55,030 nt of DNA, taken from DAIDKA01 sp035503515. Lineage in GTDB: Bacteria; Pseudomonadota; Gammaproteobacteria; Steroidobacterales; Steroidobacteraceae. Shown here piece after piece: positions 8,007 to 16,426 of this stretch. The DNA lies in NCBI GenBank assembly GCA_035503515.1, contig DATJTJ010000175.1, forward strand, positions 1-55,030, read 5' to 3'. Below the pieces are notes generated by a model. That model made no database searches and was not told where the DNA came from. It saw only the letters and a list, made by a program, of their open reading frames with translations. The translations under genes were made by a program, and so were the position numbers. Position 1 is the stretch's first letter, and every line of letters starts with the position of its first letter.

Positions 8007-9503
8007 TCAGTCCTCGCGGGTCACGCGCAGGATCTCCTCCAGCGTGGTCTCCCCGCGCAGCACCCGCGCCCGTCCGTCGTCCCGGATCGAGGGGGTGAGC
8101 GTGCGGGCGTGGCGTTCCAGTTCCTGTTCGGCGGCGCCGTCGTGGATCATGGTGCGCATCTGGTCATCGACCATCACCAGTTCGTAGACGCCGCTGCGGC
8201 CCCGGTAGCCGTTGTGGCCCGGTCCGGGGCGGTACAGGGTCGGCGACGGGGCATCGGGCTTGAGGTTCAGCAACCGCCGTTCGTAGTCGCCGGCCTTGAA
8301 GGCCTGCCGGTTTTCCGGATTGAGGACCCGCACCAGGCGCTGGGCGACGACCCCGATCAGGCTCGAGGACAGCAGGAACGGCTCGATGCCCATGTCCCGC
8401 AACCGGGTGACCGCGCCGACCGCGGTGTTGGTGTGCAGCGTCGAGAGCACCAGGTGGCCGGTGAGACTGGCCTGCACGGCGATCTGCGCGGTTTCCAGGT
8501 CGCGTATTTCGCCGATCATCACCACGTCCGGGTCCTGGCGCAGGATGGCGCGCAGACCGCGCGCAAAGGTCATCTCCACCTTGGTGTTGACCTGGGTCTG
8601 GCCGATGCCGTCGATGTAATACTCGATCGGGTCCTCGACGGTCATGATATTGCGCGAGTTGTCGTTCAGGCGCTCGAGCGCGGCGTACAGGGTGGTCGTC
8701 TTGCCCGAGCCCGTAGGTCCGGTCACCAGCAGGATGCCGTGCGGCTTGTGGATGAGCTCGTCGATGAGCTGTCCGGTGGCCGGGTCCATGCCCAGCGCGC
8801 TGAGCTCCAGCCGCCCGGCCTGCTTGTCGAGGATACGCAGCACCACCCGCTCGCCATGGCCGCTGGGGATGGTCGACACGCGCACGTCCACCGCGCGGCC
8901 CGCGATGCGCAACCCGATGCGGCCGTCCTGCGGCAGGCGCTTCTCGGCGATGTCGAGCTTCGACATCACCTTGATGCGCGAGACCACCAGGGGCGCCACG
9001 GCGCGCTTGGACTGCAGCACCTCGCGCAGCACGCCGTCCACGCGGAAGCGCACCACCAGCCGGTTCTCGAACGGCTCGATATGGATGTCCGAGGCGTTTT
9101 CCTTGACCGCCTGGGTGAGCACCGCATTGATCAGCCGGATGATCGGCGCATCATCATCGGCCTCCAGCAGGTCAGCCTGCTCGGGCAGCACCTGCGCCAG
9201 GTGCGTCAGATCCTGGGTGTCATCGAAGCCGCCCACGGCCTCCATGGCGTTGGTGGCGCCGGTCTCGTACGCCTGACGCAGCAGCGCATCGAAGGTCGCC
9301 TCGTCCACCCGCTCGATCTTCAGCGGCAGGCGCAGGTAGCGGCGCACCTCGGCCAGGGCCAGCGGCGAGGCCGCACCCCGCACCGTGCACTGCGCCACCC
9401 CGTCGACGATGGCGCCGATCAGGACGCCGTGCCGCTTGGCGAACGCGAACGAGATCCGCTTGTCGACCGCGGCCGGTGCGGCGACTTCGGCCGGATCGCT
9501 CAC
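8007..9503 (-). CDS. gspE: Type II secretion ATPase GspE lacking the tetracysteine motif
   Basis: Cytoplasmic AAA-type ATPase that drives pseudopilus assembly. Its 498 residues have an N1E-type domain, then the motor with Walker A GPTGSGKTTTLY (lysine at residue 268), Asp box TVEDPIEYY, Walker B-like LRQDPDVVMIGEIRD and the His box STLHTNTAVGA. In most GspE proteins a zinc-binding CxxC...CxxC insertion lies between the RLVRVL segment and GYRGR. Here the corresponding residues read NPENRQ and PGPGHN, and the whole protein has a single cysteine at residue 39. The start overlaps the gspD stop by four bases. The assignment is firm; the missing zinc site is the oddity. Confidence 0.95.
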   Translation of the reverse strand: MSDPAEVAAPAAVDKRISFAFAKRHGVLIGAIVDGVAQCTVRGAASPLALAEVRRYLRLPLKIERVDEATFDALLRQAYETGATNAMEAVGGFDDTQDLTHLAQVLPEQADLLEADDDAPIIRLINAVLTQAVKENASDIHIEPFENRLVVRFRVDGVLREVLQSKRAVAPLVVSRIKVMSKLDIAEKRLPQDGRIGLRIAGRAVDVRVSTIPSGHGERVVLRILDKQAGRLELSALGMDPATGQLIDELIHKPHGILLVTGPTGSGKTTTLYAALERLNDNSRNIMTVEDPIEYYIDGIGQTQVNTKVEMTFARGLRAILRQDPDVVMIGEIRDLETAQIAVQASLTGHLVLSTLHTNTAVGAVTRLRDMGIEPFLLSSSLIGVVAQRLVRVLNPENRQAFKAGDYERRLLNLKPDAPSPTLYRPGPGHNGYRGRSGVYELVMVDDQMRTMIHDGAAEQELERHARTLTPSIRDDGRARVLRGETTLEEILRVTRED

Positions 9504-11692
9504 TTCGGGGCCTGCGGGGCCGATGAGGCGGCGGGCGGGGCCGCGTGTGCTTCGGCGTCGGCCTCGCGCCGGGCTTCGCGGGCGGCCTGGTCCCGCTCCT
9601 GTTCGGTGATCGGCGCCACGGGCTTCGAGCCGGGCGCCGGGGGCGGCGGCATGGGCGGCAGCACCGGGGATTTGACGCCCGGCAGCAGCGGGATCGCCAG
9701 GTGCTCGCTGGCACCCACCTGGCGTTGCTCCTCGCGCATGAAGTTGTACCGGGAGTTGGTCTCGGTGGCCATCTGAGTCTCGGTATTCAGGATCTGCGGC
9801 CGCAGGAAGATCATCAGATTGGTCTTGGTCTGGCTCGCCGTGCGCTCCTTGAAGAGCTCACCCAGCAGCGGGATGTCACCGAGCAGGGGCACCTGGCTCT
9901 TGGTGCGGTCGTACTCGTTGCTGATCAGACCGCCGAGCACCACGATGCCACCGTCCTCGATCAGCACGTTGGTGGTCACCTCGCGCTTGCTGGTGGTGAT
10001 GCCGGAGGCACCGCTCGGGGTCGCGATCACGCTCGAACTTTCCACATCGATCTTGAGGGCGATCTTGCTGCCCTCGTTGATCTGCGGGGTGATCTTCAGG
10101 ATCGTGCCCACTTCGATCTGCTGGATGGTCTGGAAGGGCGTCACCGTGCCGTTGGTCACGGTGCTGCTGCTGGTGTACTGGCCGGTGACGAACGGCACTT
10201 CCTCGACCACCTTCACCGTGGCTTCCTGGTGATCCTGCGTCAGCGCCTCGGGGGTCGCGACGATGTTGGTGTCCGAATCGCTGCGCAGTGCCCGCAGCAT
10301 GGCGGCGAAGCTCAGGCCATTCTTGTTGACGCGGCCGATGGCGAGCGTGCCGCCGGTCTCCAGCGAGGAGTTGATGTTGCTGCCGTTGGAGGTGATGGCA
10401 TCGGCCAGGTCGACCAGGCTCGCGCCGCCGACGGGACTGAGGAAGGTCGCCCCGGGGATGACCTGGCCGTTGTTTTCCTCCCAGGTGGCCCAGTTCACGC
10501 CCAGATCGGCGGACTTGCTGATGTCGACATCGACGATGATGGCCTCGACCAGCACCTGCGCCTTCGGAATGTCGAGTTTGTCGATGATGTCCATGATCTG
10601 GCGCATCACCTTGGGCGGGGCGGTGATGACCAGTGCGTTGTTGCTGGTGTCGGCCCACACCTGGGAATTCTTGCTCTCCTGGGCCGTGGGCGTCGCGGCG
10701 GCGCCCCCGGTGCCGGTGCCGGACGCCGCCTGGGCGACCCCCGTCAGCTGCTCCTTGAGTTTGGGCGCCAGTTTCTCGGCATCGGCGTACTTGAGATACA
10801 CCACCCGGGTATCCCCGCCGCCCTGCTGGGGGGTATCCAGGTGCGCGATCAGCGCCTTGGCCCGCAGTCGCGCTGAGGGTTCGCCACTGAGGATGATGCT
10901 GTTGGTGCGGTCATCGGCCACCAGCTTCAGCGGCTGCACGCCCGGCTCGGCCTGCGCCTGGCCCTGGTACAGGCCGGTCAGGACGCGGGCCACTTCCGTC
11001 GCCGAGGCATTCTGCATCGGGATCACTTCGACATCGCTGTCGCTGACCTGGTCGAGGCGCGCCACGATCTTCTCGATCCGGCTCACGTTCGCGGCGTGGT
11101 CGGTGATGAGGATCATGTTGGCGGTGGTCAGGGCGTTGATGTTGGCGGTCGTCGGCACCAGCGGCCGCAACACCGTGACCAGTTGCTGCGCGCTCACGTT
11201 CTTGACGGGAATCACTTGCGTGACCGTCTCATCGGAGGTGCTGCTGACGTGCTCCGGCAGATCGTCCACGCCGGGCGAGAAGCGCTCGTTGGTGTCCGGG
11301 ACGATCTTGACCGTGCCGTCGGCGCCGGGGACGGCGATCGCGCTGTGAACCTGCAGGATGGACTGGAAAATCTGATAGAACTGGTCCGGCGTGACCGGGG
11401 TGGAGGACAGCATGGTCACCTGCGCCCGTACCCGCGGATCGATGATGAAGGTCTTGTGGGTGGCCATTTCCACCGCTTCGGCAATCGTCTGGATATCCGT
11501 ATCCCTGAAATTCAAAGTGATGCGCGCATCGTTATTGCGCGCTGCACCATTCGGAGCGGGGTTCGCCGTCTGCGCCAAGGCCACGCCCGGGCTGACCACG
11601 GGTGCGGAGGCCACCATCAGTACGGCGCCGCCCGCCAGCGAACTGGCCAGAACCCGCGCCACCACCGAGGTCACCGCATCAGAAAATTTCAT
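9500..11692 (-). CDS. gspD: Type II secretion outer-membrane secretin GspD
   Basis: Outer-membrane channel of the type II system. The 730-residue precursor has a signal peptide (about 1-40, ending VALA before QTANP), an N0 domain (about 55-130, ITLNFRDTDIQTIAEAVEMAT), N1-N3 domains with the TNSIILSGEP and QVLVEAIIVDVD wording, and the secretin core with its signature VPLLGDIPLLGELFK near residue 615. The last 60 residues are proline- and alanine-rich with a charged helix, a possible pilotin or peptidoglycan contact region. The gene follows gspC by 34 bases and overlaps gspE. Confidence 0.95.
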   Translation of the reverse strand: MKFSDAVTSVVARVLASSLAGGAVLMVASAPVVSPGVALAQTANPAPNGAARNNDARITLNFRDTDIQTIAEAVEMATHKTFIIDPRVRAQVTMLSSTPVTPDQFYQIFQSILQVHSAIAVPGADGTVKIVPDTNERFSPGVDDLPEHVSSTSDETVTQVIPVKNVSAQQLVTVLRPLVPTTANINALTTANMILITDHAANVSRIEKIVARLDQVSDSDVEVIPMQNASATEVARVLTGLYQGQAQAEPGVQPLKLVADDRTNSIILSGEPSARLRAKALIAHLDTPQQGGGDTRVVYLKYADAEKLAPKLKEQLTGVAQAASGTGTGGAAATPTAQESKNSQVWADTSNNALVITAPPKVMRQIMDIIDKLDIPKAQVLVEAIIVDVDISKSADLGVNWATWEENNGQVIPGATFLSPVGGASLVDLADAITSNGSNINSSLETGGTLAIGRVNKNGLSFAAMLRALRSDSDTNIVATPEALTQDHQEATVKVVEEVPFVTGQYTSSSTVTNGTVTPFQTIQQIEVGTILKITPQINEGSKIALKIDVESSSVIATPSGASGITTSKREVTTNVLIEDGGIVVLGGLISNEYDRTKSQVPLLGDIPLLGELFKERTASQTKTNLMIFLRPQILNTETQMATETNSRYNFMREEQRQVGASEHLAIPLLPGVKSPVLPPMPPPPAPGSKPVAPITEQERDQAAREARREADAEAHAAPPAASSAPQAPK

Positions 11693-11726
11693 CGAAAGTA
11701 TTCCTTGGAGCTCGAGTCACCGCGGC

Positions 11727-12653
11727 CTAGCGGCCCGGCGGGGCGTTGGGTTCAGAGGGGCCGCCCGGCTGCTCGGACCCGTTGCTCAACTGTTCGGCCT
11801 GATTGGCGATCTGCGCCATGTTCAGATTGATATCCTGCTGCTGCCCGTTGCGGATTACCGTGACGCGCGCCTGATCTGAATTGCCGAGGCTGCTGAAAAT
11901 CTCATTGCCGCGGTTGGGATCATCCAGGGTCGTGCCGTTGATCGCCAATACCAGGTCGCCCTGACGCAGTCCCAATGCCGCAAAGGCCCGGGCGTCGCGA
12001 CCTGGATACACCCTGTAGCCATGCAACTTGCCATCGGCGAACACCGGCTGCGGGCGTAGGACATCGGAAATCAGTCCCGGTTCGTTGGTCAGCGCACGCT
12101 GCACCCGATCGAGCGGCGAGGGCCCCGGGAGCGGCGGGGGCGGCGCCCGGCTCACGAACTTGCGCGGCAGCATCAGCGCCTCGAGGGTGCCGTTACGTTC
12201 CAGCAGCACCCGGTCGGCATAGACCGCATGCACGCGCGCATTGCCGGGCACGCGGTCGCCCACCGGATAGAGCTTGGCGTTGTTCGCCGTGGTGCCGATG
12301 ATGGCCAGCCCCGCCTGCGGGTTGCCCGCGGCGATGATGCCCGTCAGGACCAACGGCATGTTGGTCTGGGGCGCATTGGCGTCGTCCACCGGCGCGGGCG
12401 GTGGCGCCGTGCCGAACAGGTGACTGTTGGTGAGAGCCAGCAGGTCCAGCGGCGCACGGGGCACGACCGGGGTCGCGGTCCGGCCTGCGGCGACGGGCCG
12501 CACACCGCTGCCTGCGAGGTGCGTCACGATGACCGCGGCCTGGACGCCCAGCGCGGCGGCGAGGACCCATACCGCCAGCTGCGGCGCGCGCGCCACCACT
12601 TCGGTGCGCGAAGCGGGCAATCCGGCGCCCTCCAGCCACGAAACAGTGCTCAT
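11727..12653 (-). CDS. gspC: Type II secretion protein GspC with PDZ domain
   Basis: Inner-membrane protein that connects the assembly platform to the secretin. Its 308 residues comprise a short cytoplasmic N-terminus, one membrane segment (about 29-48), a proline-rich linker, the homology region (about 75-165, with LFGTAPPPAP and PLVLTGIIAAGNPQAGLAIIG) and a C-terminal PDZ domain (about 205-280, GLRQGDLVLAINGTTLDDP). It is the first gene of the operon. A good promoter lies about 80 bases upstream, divergent from clpS. Confidence 0.92.
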   Translation of the reverse strand: MSTVSWLEGAGLPASRTEVVARAPQLAVWVLAAALGVQAAVIVTHLAGSGVRPVAAGRTATPVVPRAPLDLLALTNSHLFGTAPPPAPVDDANAPQTNMPLVLTGIIAAGNPQAGLAIIGTTANNAKLYPVGDRVPGNARVHAVYADRVLLERNGTLEALMLPRKFVSRAPPPPLPGPSPLDRVQRALTNEPGLISDVLRPQPVFADGKLHGYRVYPGRDARAFAALGLRQGDLVLAINGTTLDDPNRGNEIFSSLGNSDQARVTVIRNGQQQDINLNMAQIANQAEQLSNGSEQPGGPSEPNAPPGR

Positions 12654-12731
12654 ACTCGAACTCGCCCCTCAGGCGTGAAGGCCACAGCGGCTGCGCGGAC
12701 AGACCCGTGTGCCATTGTGGCAGGTCCTGCA

Positions 12732-12761
12732 ATCATAAGGGGGCTTCGCTTTTGCTCTCAA
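12732..12761 (-). promoter_or_regulatory. Sigma-70-type promoter for the gspC-D-E-F operon
   Basis: On the minus strand TTGAGA (12761-12756) and TATGAT (12737-12732) are separated by 18 bases. The -10 matches the consensus at five of six positions and the -35 at four of six. Transcription would begin near 12725, leaving a leader of roughly 70 bases before gspC. Confidence 0.6.
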
Positions 12762-12815
12762 GCAATTGTTTTCCAATCGGTTTCAGTGTGGCCGTTTGCC
12801 GACACTATTCGGGCC

Positions 12816-12844
12816 TTGTGCTGGCGTTTTGGTAACCCTATAAA
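12816..12844 (+). promoter_or_regulatory. Possible promoter directly abutting clpS
   Basis: TTGTGC (12816-12821), a 17-base spacer and TATAAA (12839-12844) form a candidate promoter. The -10 ends only six bases before the clpS ATG, so if used, the transcript would be leaderless or nearly so. The -35 is weak and AAGAG before the ATG could serve as a ribosome site for a longer transcript, so an upstream promoter is also possible. Confidence 0.4.
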
Positions 12845-12850
12845 GAGACC

Positions 12851-13171
12851 ATGTCGGATCCGTTTCCCGCGCGCCAGGATGGGGGTGTCGTCGTCGAAGA
12901 GGCGCGACCCAAGATCAAGCAACCTCCGCTCTACCAGGTTGTCTTACTCAATGATGATTACACCCCGATGGAGTTTGTCGTCGACGTGCTGGAAAAGTTC
13001 TTCAGTCTGAACCGGCCCTCGGCGACGCGGATCATGCTGGAGGTCCATACCAAGGGTAAGGGCGTCTGCGGGGTCTTTACCTTCGAGATCGCAGAAACTA
13101 AGGTGGCCCAGGTGACAGGCTATGCACGGGACCACCAGCATCCCCTGATGTGCACTCTCGAAGAGGCGTAG
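12851..13171 (+). CDS. clpS: ATP-dependent Clp protease adaptor ClpS
   Basis: Adaptor that recognises N-degron substrates and delivers them to ClpAP. Its 106 residues match the family. After an unstructured N-terminal tail of about 25 residues comes the binding domain: PPLYQVVLLNDDYTPMEFV contains the Asn-Asp pair that holds the substrate alpha-amino group, with HTKGKG and the hydrophobic pocket following. The gene lies 49 bases before the probable clpA start. The aat gene, which creates N-degrons by adding Leu or Phe, is only 2.5 kb away on the opposite strand. Confidence 0.95.
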   Translation: MSDPFPARQDGGVVVEEARPKIKQPPLYQVVLLNDDYTPMEFVVDVLEKFFSLNRPSATRIMLEVHTKGKGVCGVFTFEIAETKVAQVTGYARDHQHPLMCTLEEA

Positions 13172-13173
13172 GA

Positions 13174-13215
13174 ATGAAAACTTGCTTAACCCCGCGGGGT
13201 TTGCAGAAGGCGTAG
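13174..13215 (+). other. 13-codon open frame between clpS and clpA (possible leader)
   Basis: An ATG three bases after the clpS stop opens a 13-codon frame (MKTCLTPRGLQKA) ending five bases before the probable clpA GTG. Such a frame could couple clpA translation to clpS. It has no homology and may be chance. Confidence 0.25.
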
Positions 13216-13220
13216 TTAAA

Positions 13221-15491
13221 GTGCTGTCCAACGAGCTTGAATACTGTCTGAACGACGCCTTCCACCAGGCGCGCGAAGCCCGCCACGAATACCTGACCGT
13301 CGAGCATCTGCTGCTGGCGATCCTCGATACCCCGAAGGTGCGCGAGATCCTCAAGGCCTGCGGCGCGGACCTGGCGAAGCTCAAGCAGGACCTCAAGGAC
13401 CACCTGGAGCAGTCCACTCCCAAGCTCGACGAGGCCGAGGACAACGAAGTGCAGCCGACGCTGGGGTTCCAGCGGGTCCTGCAGCGCGCCGTGTTCCACG
13501 TGCAGTCCAGCGGCAAGAAGGAAGTCGGGGTCGGCAACGTGCTGGTGGCGATCTTCAGCGAGAAGCAGAGCCACGCGGTGTACCTGCTGAACCGCCAGAA
13601 CATCTCGCGCCTGGATGTCGTCAATTACCTGTCCCACGGGCTGTCGAAGATCGCCGAGGAGAAGACCGACAAGGAAGACGGCGCCGCGGCCGACGGCGAC
13701 CGTGACGCCGAGGGCGGCGGCAGCGCCCTGGAGAAATACGCGGCCAACCTCAACCGCATGGCGCAGGAAGGCCGCATCGATCCGCTGATCGGGCGCAAGC
13801 TCGAGGTCGAACGCACCATCGAGATCCTGTGCCGGCGCCGCAAGAACAATCCGCTGTACGTCGGCGAGGCGGGCGTCGGCAAGACCGCGATCGCGGAGGG
13901 CCTGGCGCGCCTGATCGTGGAGGGCAAGGTCCCCGAGGTGCTCTCCGACTGCACCATCTATTCGCTGGACATGGGCTCGCTGATCGCGGGCACCAAGTAC
14001 CGCGGCGATTTCGAGAAGCGCCTGAAGGGCGTGATCACCGAATTGAAGAAGATTCCCGGCGCGATCCTGTTCATCGATGAGATCCACACCGTGATCGGTG
14101 CCGGCGCCGCCTCCGGCGGGGTGATGGATGCGTCCAATCTCATCAAGCCGGTGCTGACCAACGGCGAACTGCGCTGCATCGGTTCGACGACCTACCAGGA
14201 ATACCGCGGCATCTTCGAGAAGGACCACGCGCTCGCGCGGCGCTTCCAGAAGATCGACGTGGTCGAGCCGTCCGTGTCCGAGACCATCGAGATCCTGCAG
14301 GGCCTGAAGCCGCGCTTCGAGGAGCATCACTCCGTCAAGTACGCGGATGAGGCGCTGGTCGCGGCCGCGGAACTGGCCGCACGGCACATCAACGAGCGGC
14401 ACATGCCGGACAAGGCCATCGACGTGGTCGACGAGGCGGGGGCGCGGCTGCGCCTGAAGCCCGTCGGCGAGCGCGAAGGCACGGTGGAAGTGCGCCACAT
14501 CGAGGACGTGGTCGCCCGCATGGCGCGCATTCCGGCCAAGAGCGTGTCCTCCTCGGATCGGGAGGTGCTCAAGACCCTGGAACGCAACCTGAAGCTGGTG
14601 ATCTTCGGCCAGGACCGCGCCATCGAGGCGCTGTCCTCCTCCATCAAGATGGCCCGCTCGGGGCTCGGCGACCAGCGCAAGCCGGTCGGCAGTTTCCTGT
14701 TCGCAGGTCCCACCGGCGTCGGCAAGACCGAGGTCACGCGGCAGCTCGCGATCGCGATGGGCATCGAGTTCATCCGTTTCGACATGTCCGAGTACATGGA
14801 GCGGCACACGGTCTCGCGTCTGATCGGCGCGCCCCCGGGCTACGTGGGCTTCGATCAGGGCGGACTGCTCACCGAGGCCATCGCCAAGCATCCGCACTGC
14901 GTGTTGCTGCTGGATGAGATCGAGAAGGCCCATCCGGATGTGTTCAACCTGCTGCTGCAGGTCATGGACCACGGCACGCTCACCGACAACAACGGGCGCA
15001 AGGCCGATTTCAGGCATGTGATCATCGTCATGACCACCAATGCCGGCGCCCACGAAATGAACCGGCCCTCCATCGGCTTCACCCACACCGACAATGCCAG
15101 CGACGGCATGGAGGCCGTGCGCCGCCTGTTCTCGCCCGAATTCCGCAACCGTATCGATGCGATCATCCAGTTCGCGCCGCTGGATACCACGACCATCGAA
15201 CGGGTGGTCGACAAGCTCATCGTGGAAGTGGAGGCGCAGCTGGAGCAGAAGGGCGTGCAGATCACCCTGGATGACGCCGCGCGGCGCTGGATCGCCCTCA
15301 AGGGCTATGACCCGAAGATGGGCGCCCGGCCGATGGCCCGGGTGATCCAGGAGCACATCAAGCGTCCCCTGGCCGAGGAACTGCTGTTCGGGCGGCTGGT
15401 GGGCGGCGGTAATGTGCGGGTGACCGTGTCCGAGGACGACTCGAAGCTGGCCCTCGACATCGCGCCGTCACAGCAGGTGGTGCCGGCCTAG
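13221..15491 (+). CDS. clpA: ATP-dependent Clp protease ATP-binding subunit ClpA
   Basis: Hexameric AAA+ unfoldase that feeds ClpP. The start chosen is GTG at 13221, giving LSNELEYCLNDAF at the N-terminus where ClpA proteins begin, and 756 residues against 758 in E. coli. An in-frame TTG at 13182 would add 13 residues without homology. It has an N-domain that binds ClpS (1-145), a first AAA module with GEAGVGKTAIAEG (about 214) and LFIDEIHTVIGAG, and a second with GPTGVGKTEVTRQ (about 496). It ends 19 bases from infA, which converges on it. clpP is not in the window. Confidence 0.95.
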   Translation: MLSNELEYCLNDAFHQAREARHEYLTVEHLLLAILDTPKVREILKACGADLAKLKQDLKDHLEQSTPKLDEAEDNEVQPTLGFQRVLQRAVFHVQSSGKKEVGVGNVLVAIFSEKQSHAVYLLNRQNISRLDVVNYLSHGLSKIAEEKTDKEDGAAADGDRDAEGGGSALEKYAANLNRMAQEGRIDPLIGRKLEVERTIEILCRRRKNNPLYVGEAGVGKTAIAEGLARLIVEGKVPEVLSDCTIYSLDMGSLIAGTKYRGDFEKRLKGVITELKKIPGAILFIDEIHTVIGAGAASGGVMDASNLIKPVLTNGELRCIGSTTYQEYRGIFEKDHALARRFQKIDVVEPSVSETIEILQGLKPRFEEHHSVKYADEALVAAAELAARHINERHMPDKAIDVVDEAGARLRLKPVGEREGTVEVRHIEDVVARMARIPAKSVSSSDREVLKTLERNLKLVIFGQDRAIEALSSSIKMARSGLGDQRKPVGSFLFAGPTGVGKTEVTRQLAIAMGIEFIRFDMSEYMERHTVSRLIGAPPGYVGFDQGGLLTEAIAKHPHCVLLLDEIEKAHPDVFNLLLQVMDHGTLTDNNGRKADFRHVIIVMTTNAGAHEMNRPSIGFTHTDNASDGMEAVRRLFSPEFRNRIDAIIQFAPLDTTTIERVVDKLIVEVEAQLEQKGVQITLDDAARRWIALKGYDPKMGARPMARVIQEHIKRPLAEELLFGRLVGGGNVRVTVSEDDSKLALDIAPSQQVVPA

Positions 15492-15503
15492 ATCGGCAGG
15501 CCG

Positions 15504-15521
15504 GCGGCCGCTACCGGCCGC
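15504..15521. terminator. Possible hairpin between clpA and infA
   Basis: GCGGCCG (15504-15510) and CGGCCGC (15515-15521) form a perfect seven-base stem with a CTAC loop in the 19-base gap between the convergent clpA and infA genes, overlapping the last infA codons. There is no T-run, so a terminator role is tentative. Confidence 0.35.
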
Positions 15522-15729
15522 GGTAGATGATGCGGCCCTTGGACAGGTCGTAGGGGGTCATTTCCACCGTGACCGCATCTCCGGTGAGGATGCGGATGTA
15601 GTTCTTGCGCATCTTCCCCGAAATATGGGCGGTCACGACGTGACCGTTCTTGAGCTTCACGCGGAAAGTGGTGTTGGGCAAAGTCTCGACGACTTCGCCT
15701 TCCATCTGGATCGCATCTTCTTTAGACAT
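15511..15729 (-). CDS. infA: Translation initiation factor IF-1
   Basis: IF-1 binds the ribosomal A site during initiation. The protein has 72 residues beginning MSKEDAIQMEGEVVE, with the S1-like OB-fold motif HISGKMRKNYIRI and the usual GRIIYRGR end. A longer open frame exists upstream but overlaps aat, and the family start is clearly the ATG at 15729. The start overlaps the last eight bases of aat, so the two are translationally linked. An aat-infA or infA-clpA arrangement is common in gammaproteobacteria. Confidence 0.97.
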   Translation of the reverse strand: MSKEDAIQMEGEVVETLPNTTFRVKLKNGHVVTAHISGKMRKNYIRILTGDAVTVEMTPYDLSKGRIIYRGR

Positions 15730-16426
15730 TGGGGCGCGGATATTGCACAAACGCCGTCGGCATTGCAATCTGCTCGCGCAGCAGCGCCTGGAACTGCGCC
15801 CGGGAGATGAGCCGGCTGCCCAGGCTCTCGAGGTGCCGCGAGGGCAGCTGGCAGTCGATGACCACGATGCCCTGGGAACGGCAGTACTGGACCAGGTGCG
15901 CCACGGCGGCCTTGGAGGCATCGCGTTCGTGGCTGAACATCGACTCGCCGAAGAACACGTTGCCCAGGCGGATGCCATAGAGGCCGCCGACCAGGGCTCC
16001 CCCGAGCCAGGTCTCGAAGCTCATGGCATATCCCTGGCGGTGCAGTTCGAGGTAGGCGCCGCGCATTTCCGGCAGCAGCCACGTCCCGGGGCTGCGGGCC
16101 CGCGGCGCGGCGCAGCCATCGATCACTCCCTGGAAATTCTCGTCTATGGTCAGCCTGAAGCCCCGGTTGCGCAGGGTCTTGGCGAGGCTGCGGGTGAGCC
16201 GGAACTGTTCCGGCAGCAGTATGGCGCGCGGATCGGGTGACCACCACAGGACCGGCTGGCCTTCGGAGTACCAGGGGAAGATGCCGCGCCGGTAGGCCGC
16301 CAGCAGCCGCTCCGTGGACAGATCCCCGCCCGCGGCCAGCAATCCCGCCGGGTCATCCAGTGCCCGCTCGATGGGCGGGAAGCGGTCCGGGGGGTCCGTC
16401 GGCGACAGCCAGGTGATGCTTTTCAT
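15722..16426 (-). CDS. aat: Leucyl/phenylalanyl-tRNA-protein transferase
   Basis: Transfers Leu or Phe from charged tRNA to proteins with N-terminal Lys or Arg, creating the primary N-degron read by ClpS. Its 234 residues match the family. It has the early FPPIERALDDPAGLLAAGGDLS block, the FPWY...PVLWWSPDPRA segment and the core GGLYGIRLGNVFFGESMFS. The gene overlaps the upstream DUF482 gene by four bases and infA by eight, forming a compact three-gene unit. It faces clpS-clpA, so the enzyme that makes N-degrons and the machinery that degrades them are neighbours. Confidence 0.96.
   Translation of the reverse strand: MKSITWLSPTDPPDRFPPIERALDDPAGLLAAGGDLSTERLLAAYRRGIFPWYSEGQPVLWWSPDPRAILLPEQFRLTRSLAKTLRNRGFRLTIDENFQGVIDGCAAPRARSPGTWLLPEMRGAYLELHRQGYAMSFETWLGGALVGGLYGIRLGNVFFGESMFSHERDASKAAVAHLVQYCRSQGIVVIDCQLPSRHLESLGSRLISRAQFQALLREQIAMPTAFVQYPRPNV

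Noticed and set aside
13098..15356. A 752-codon open frame antisense to clpA
   Set aside because: It is the reverse strand of a highly conserved gene in GC-rich DNA; it has no homology and contains no start context. The same applies to long antisense frames opposite dnaE2, gspE, gspD, ftsK, serS, kdpA/kdpB and eutB.
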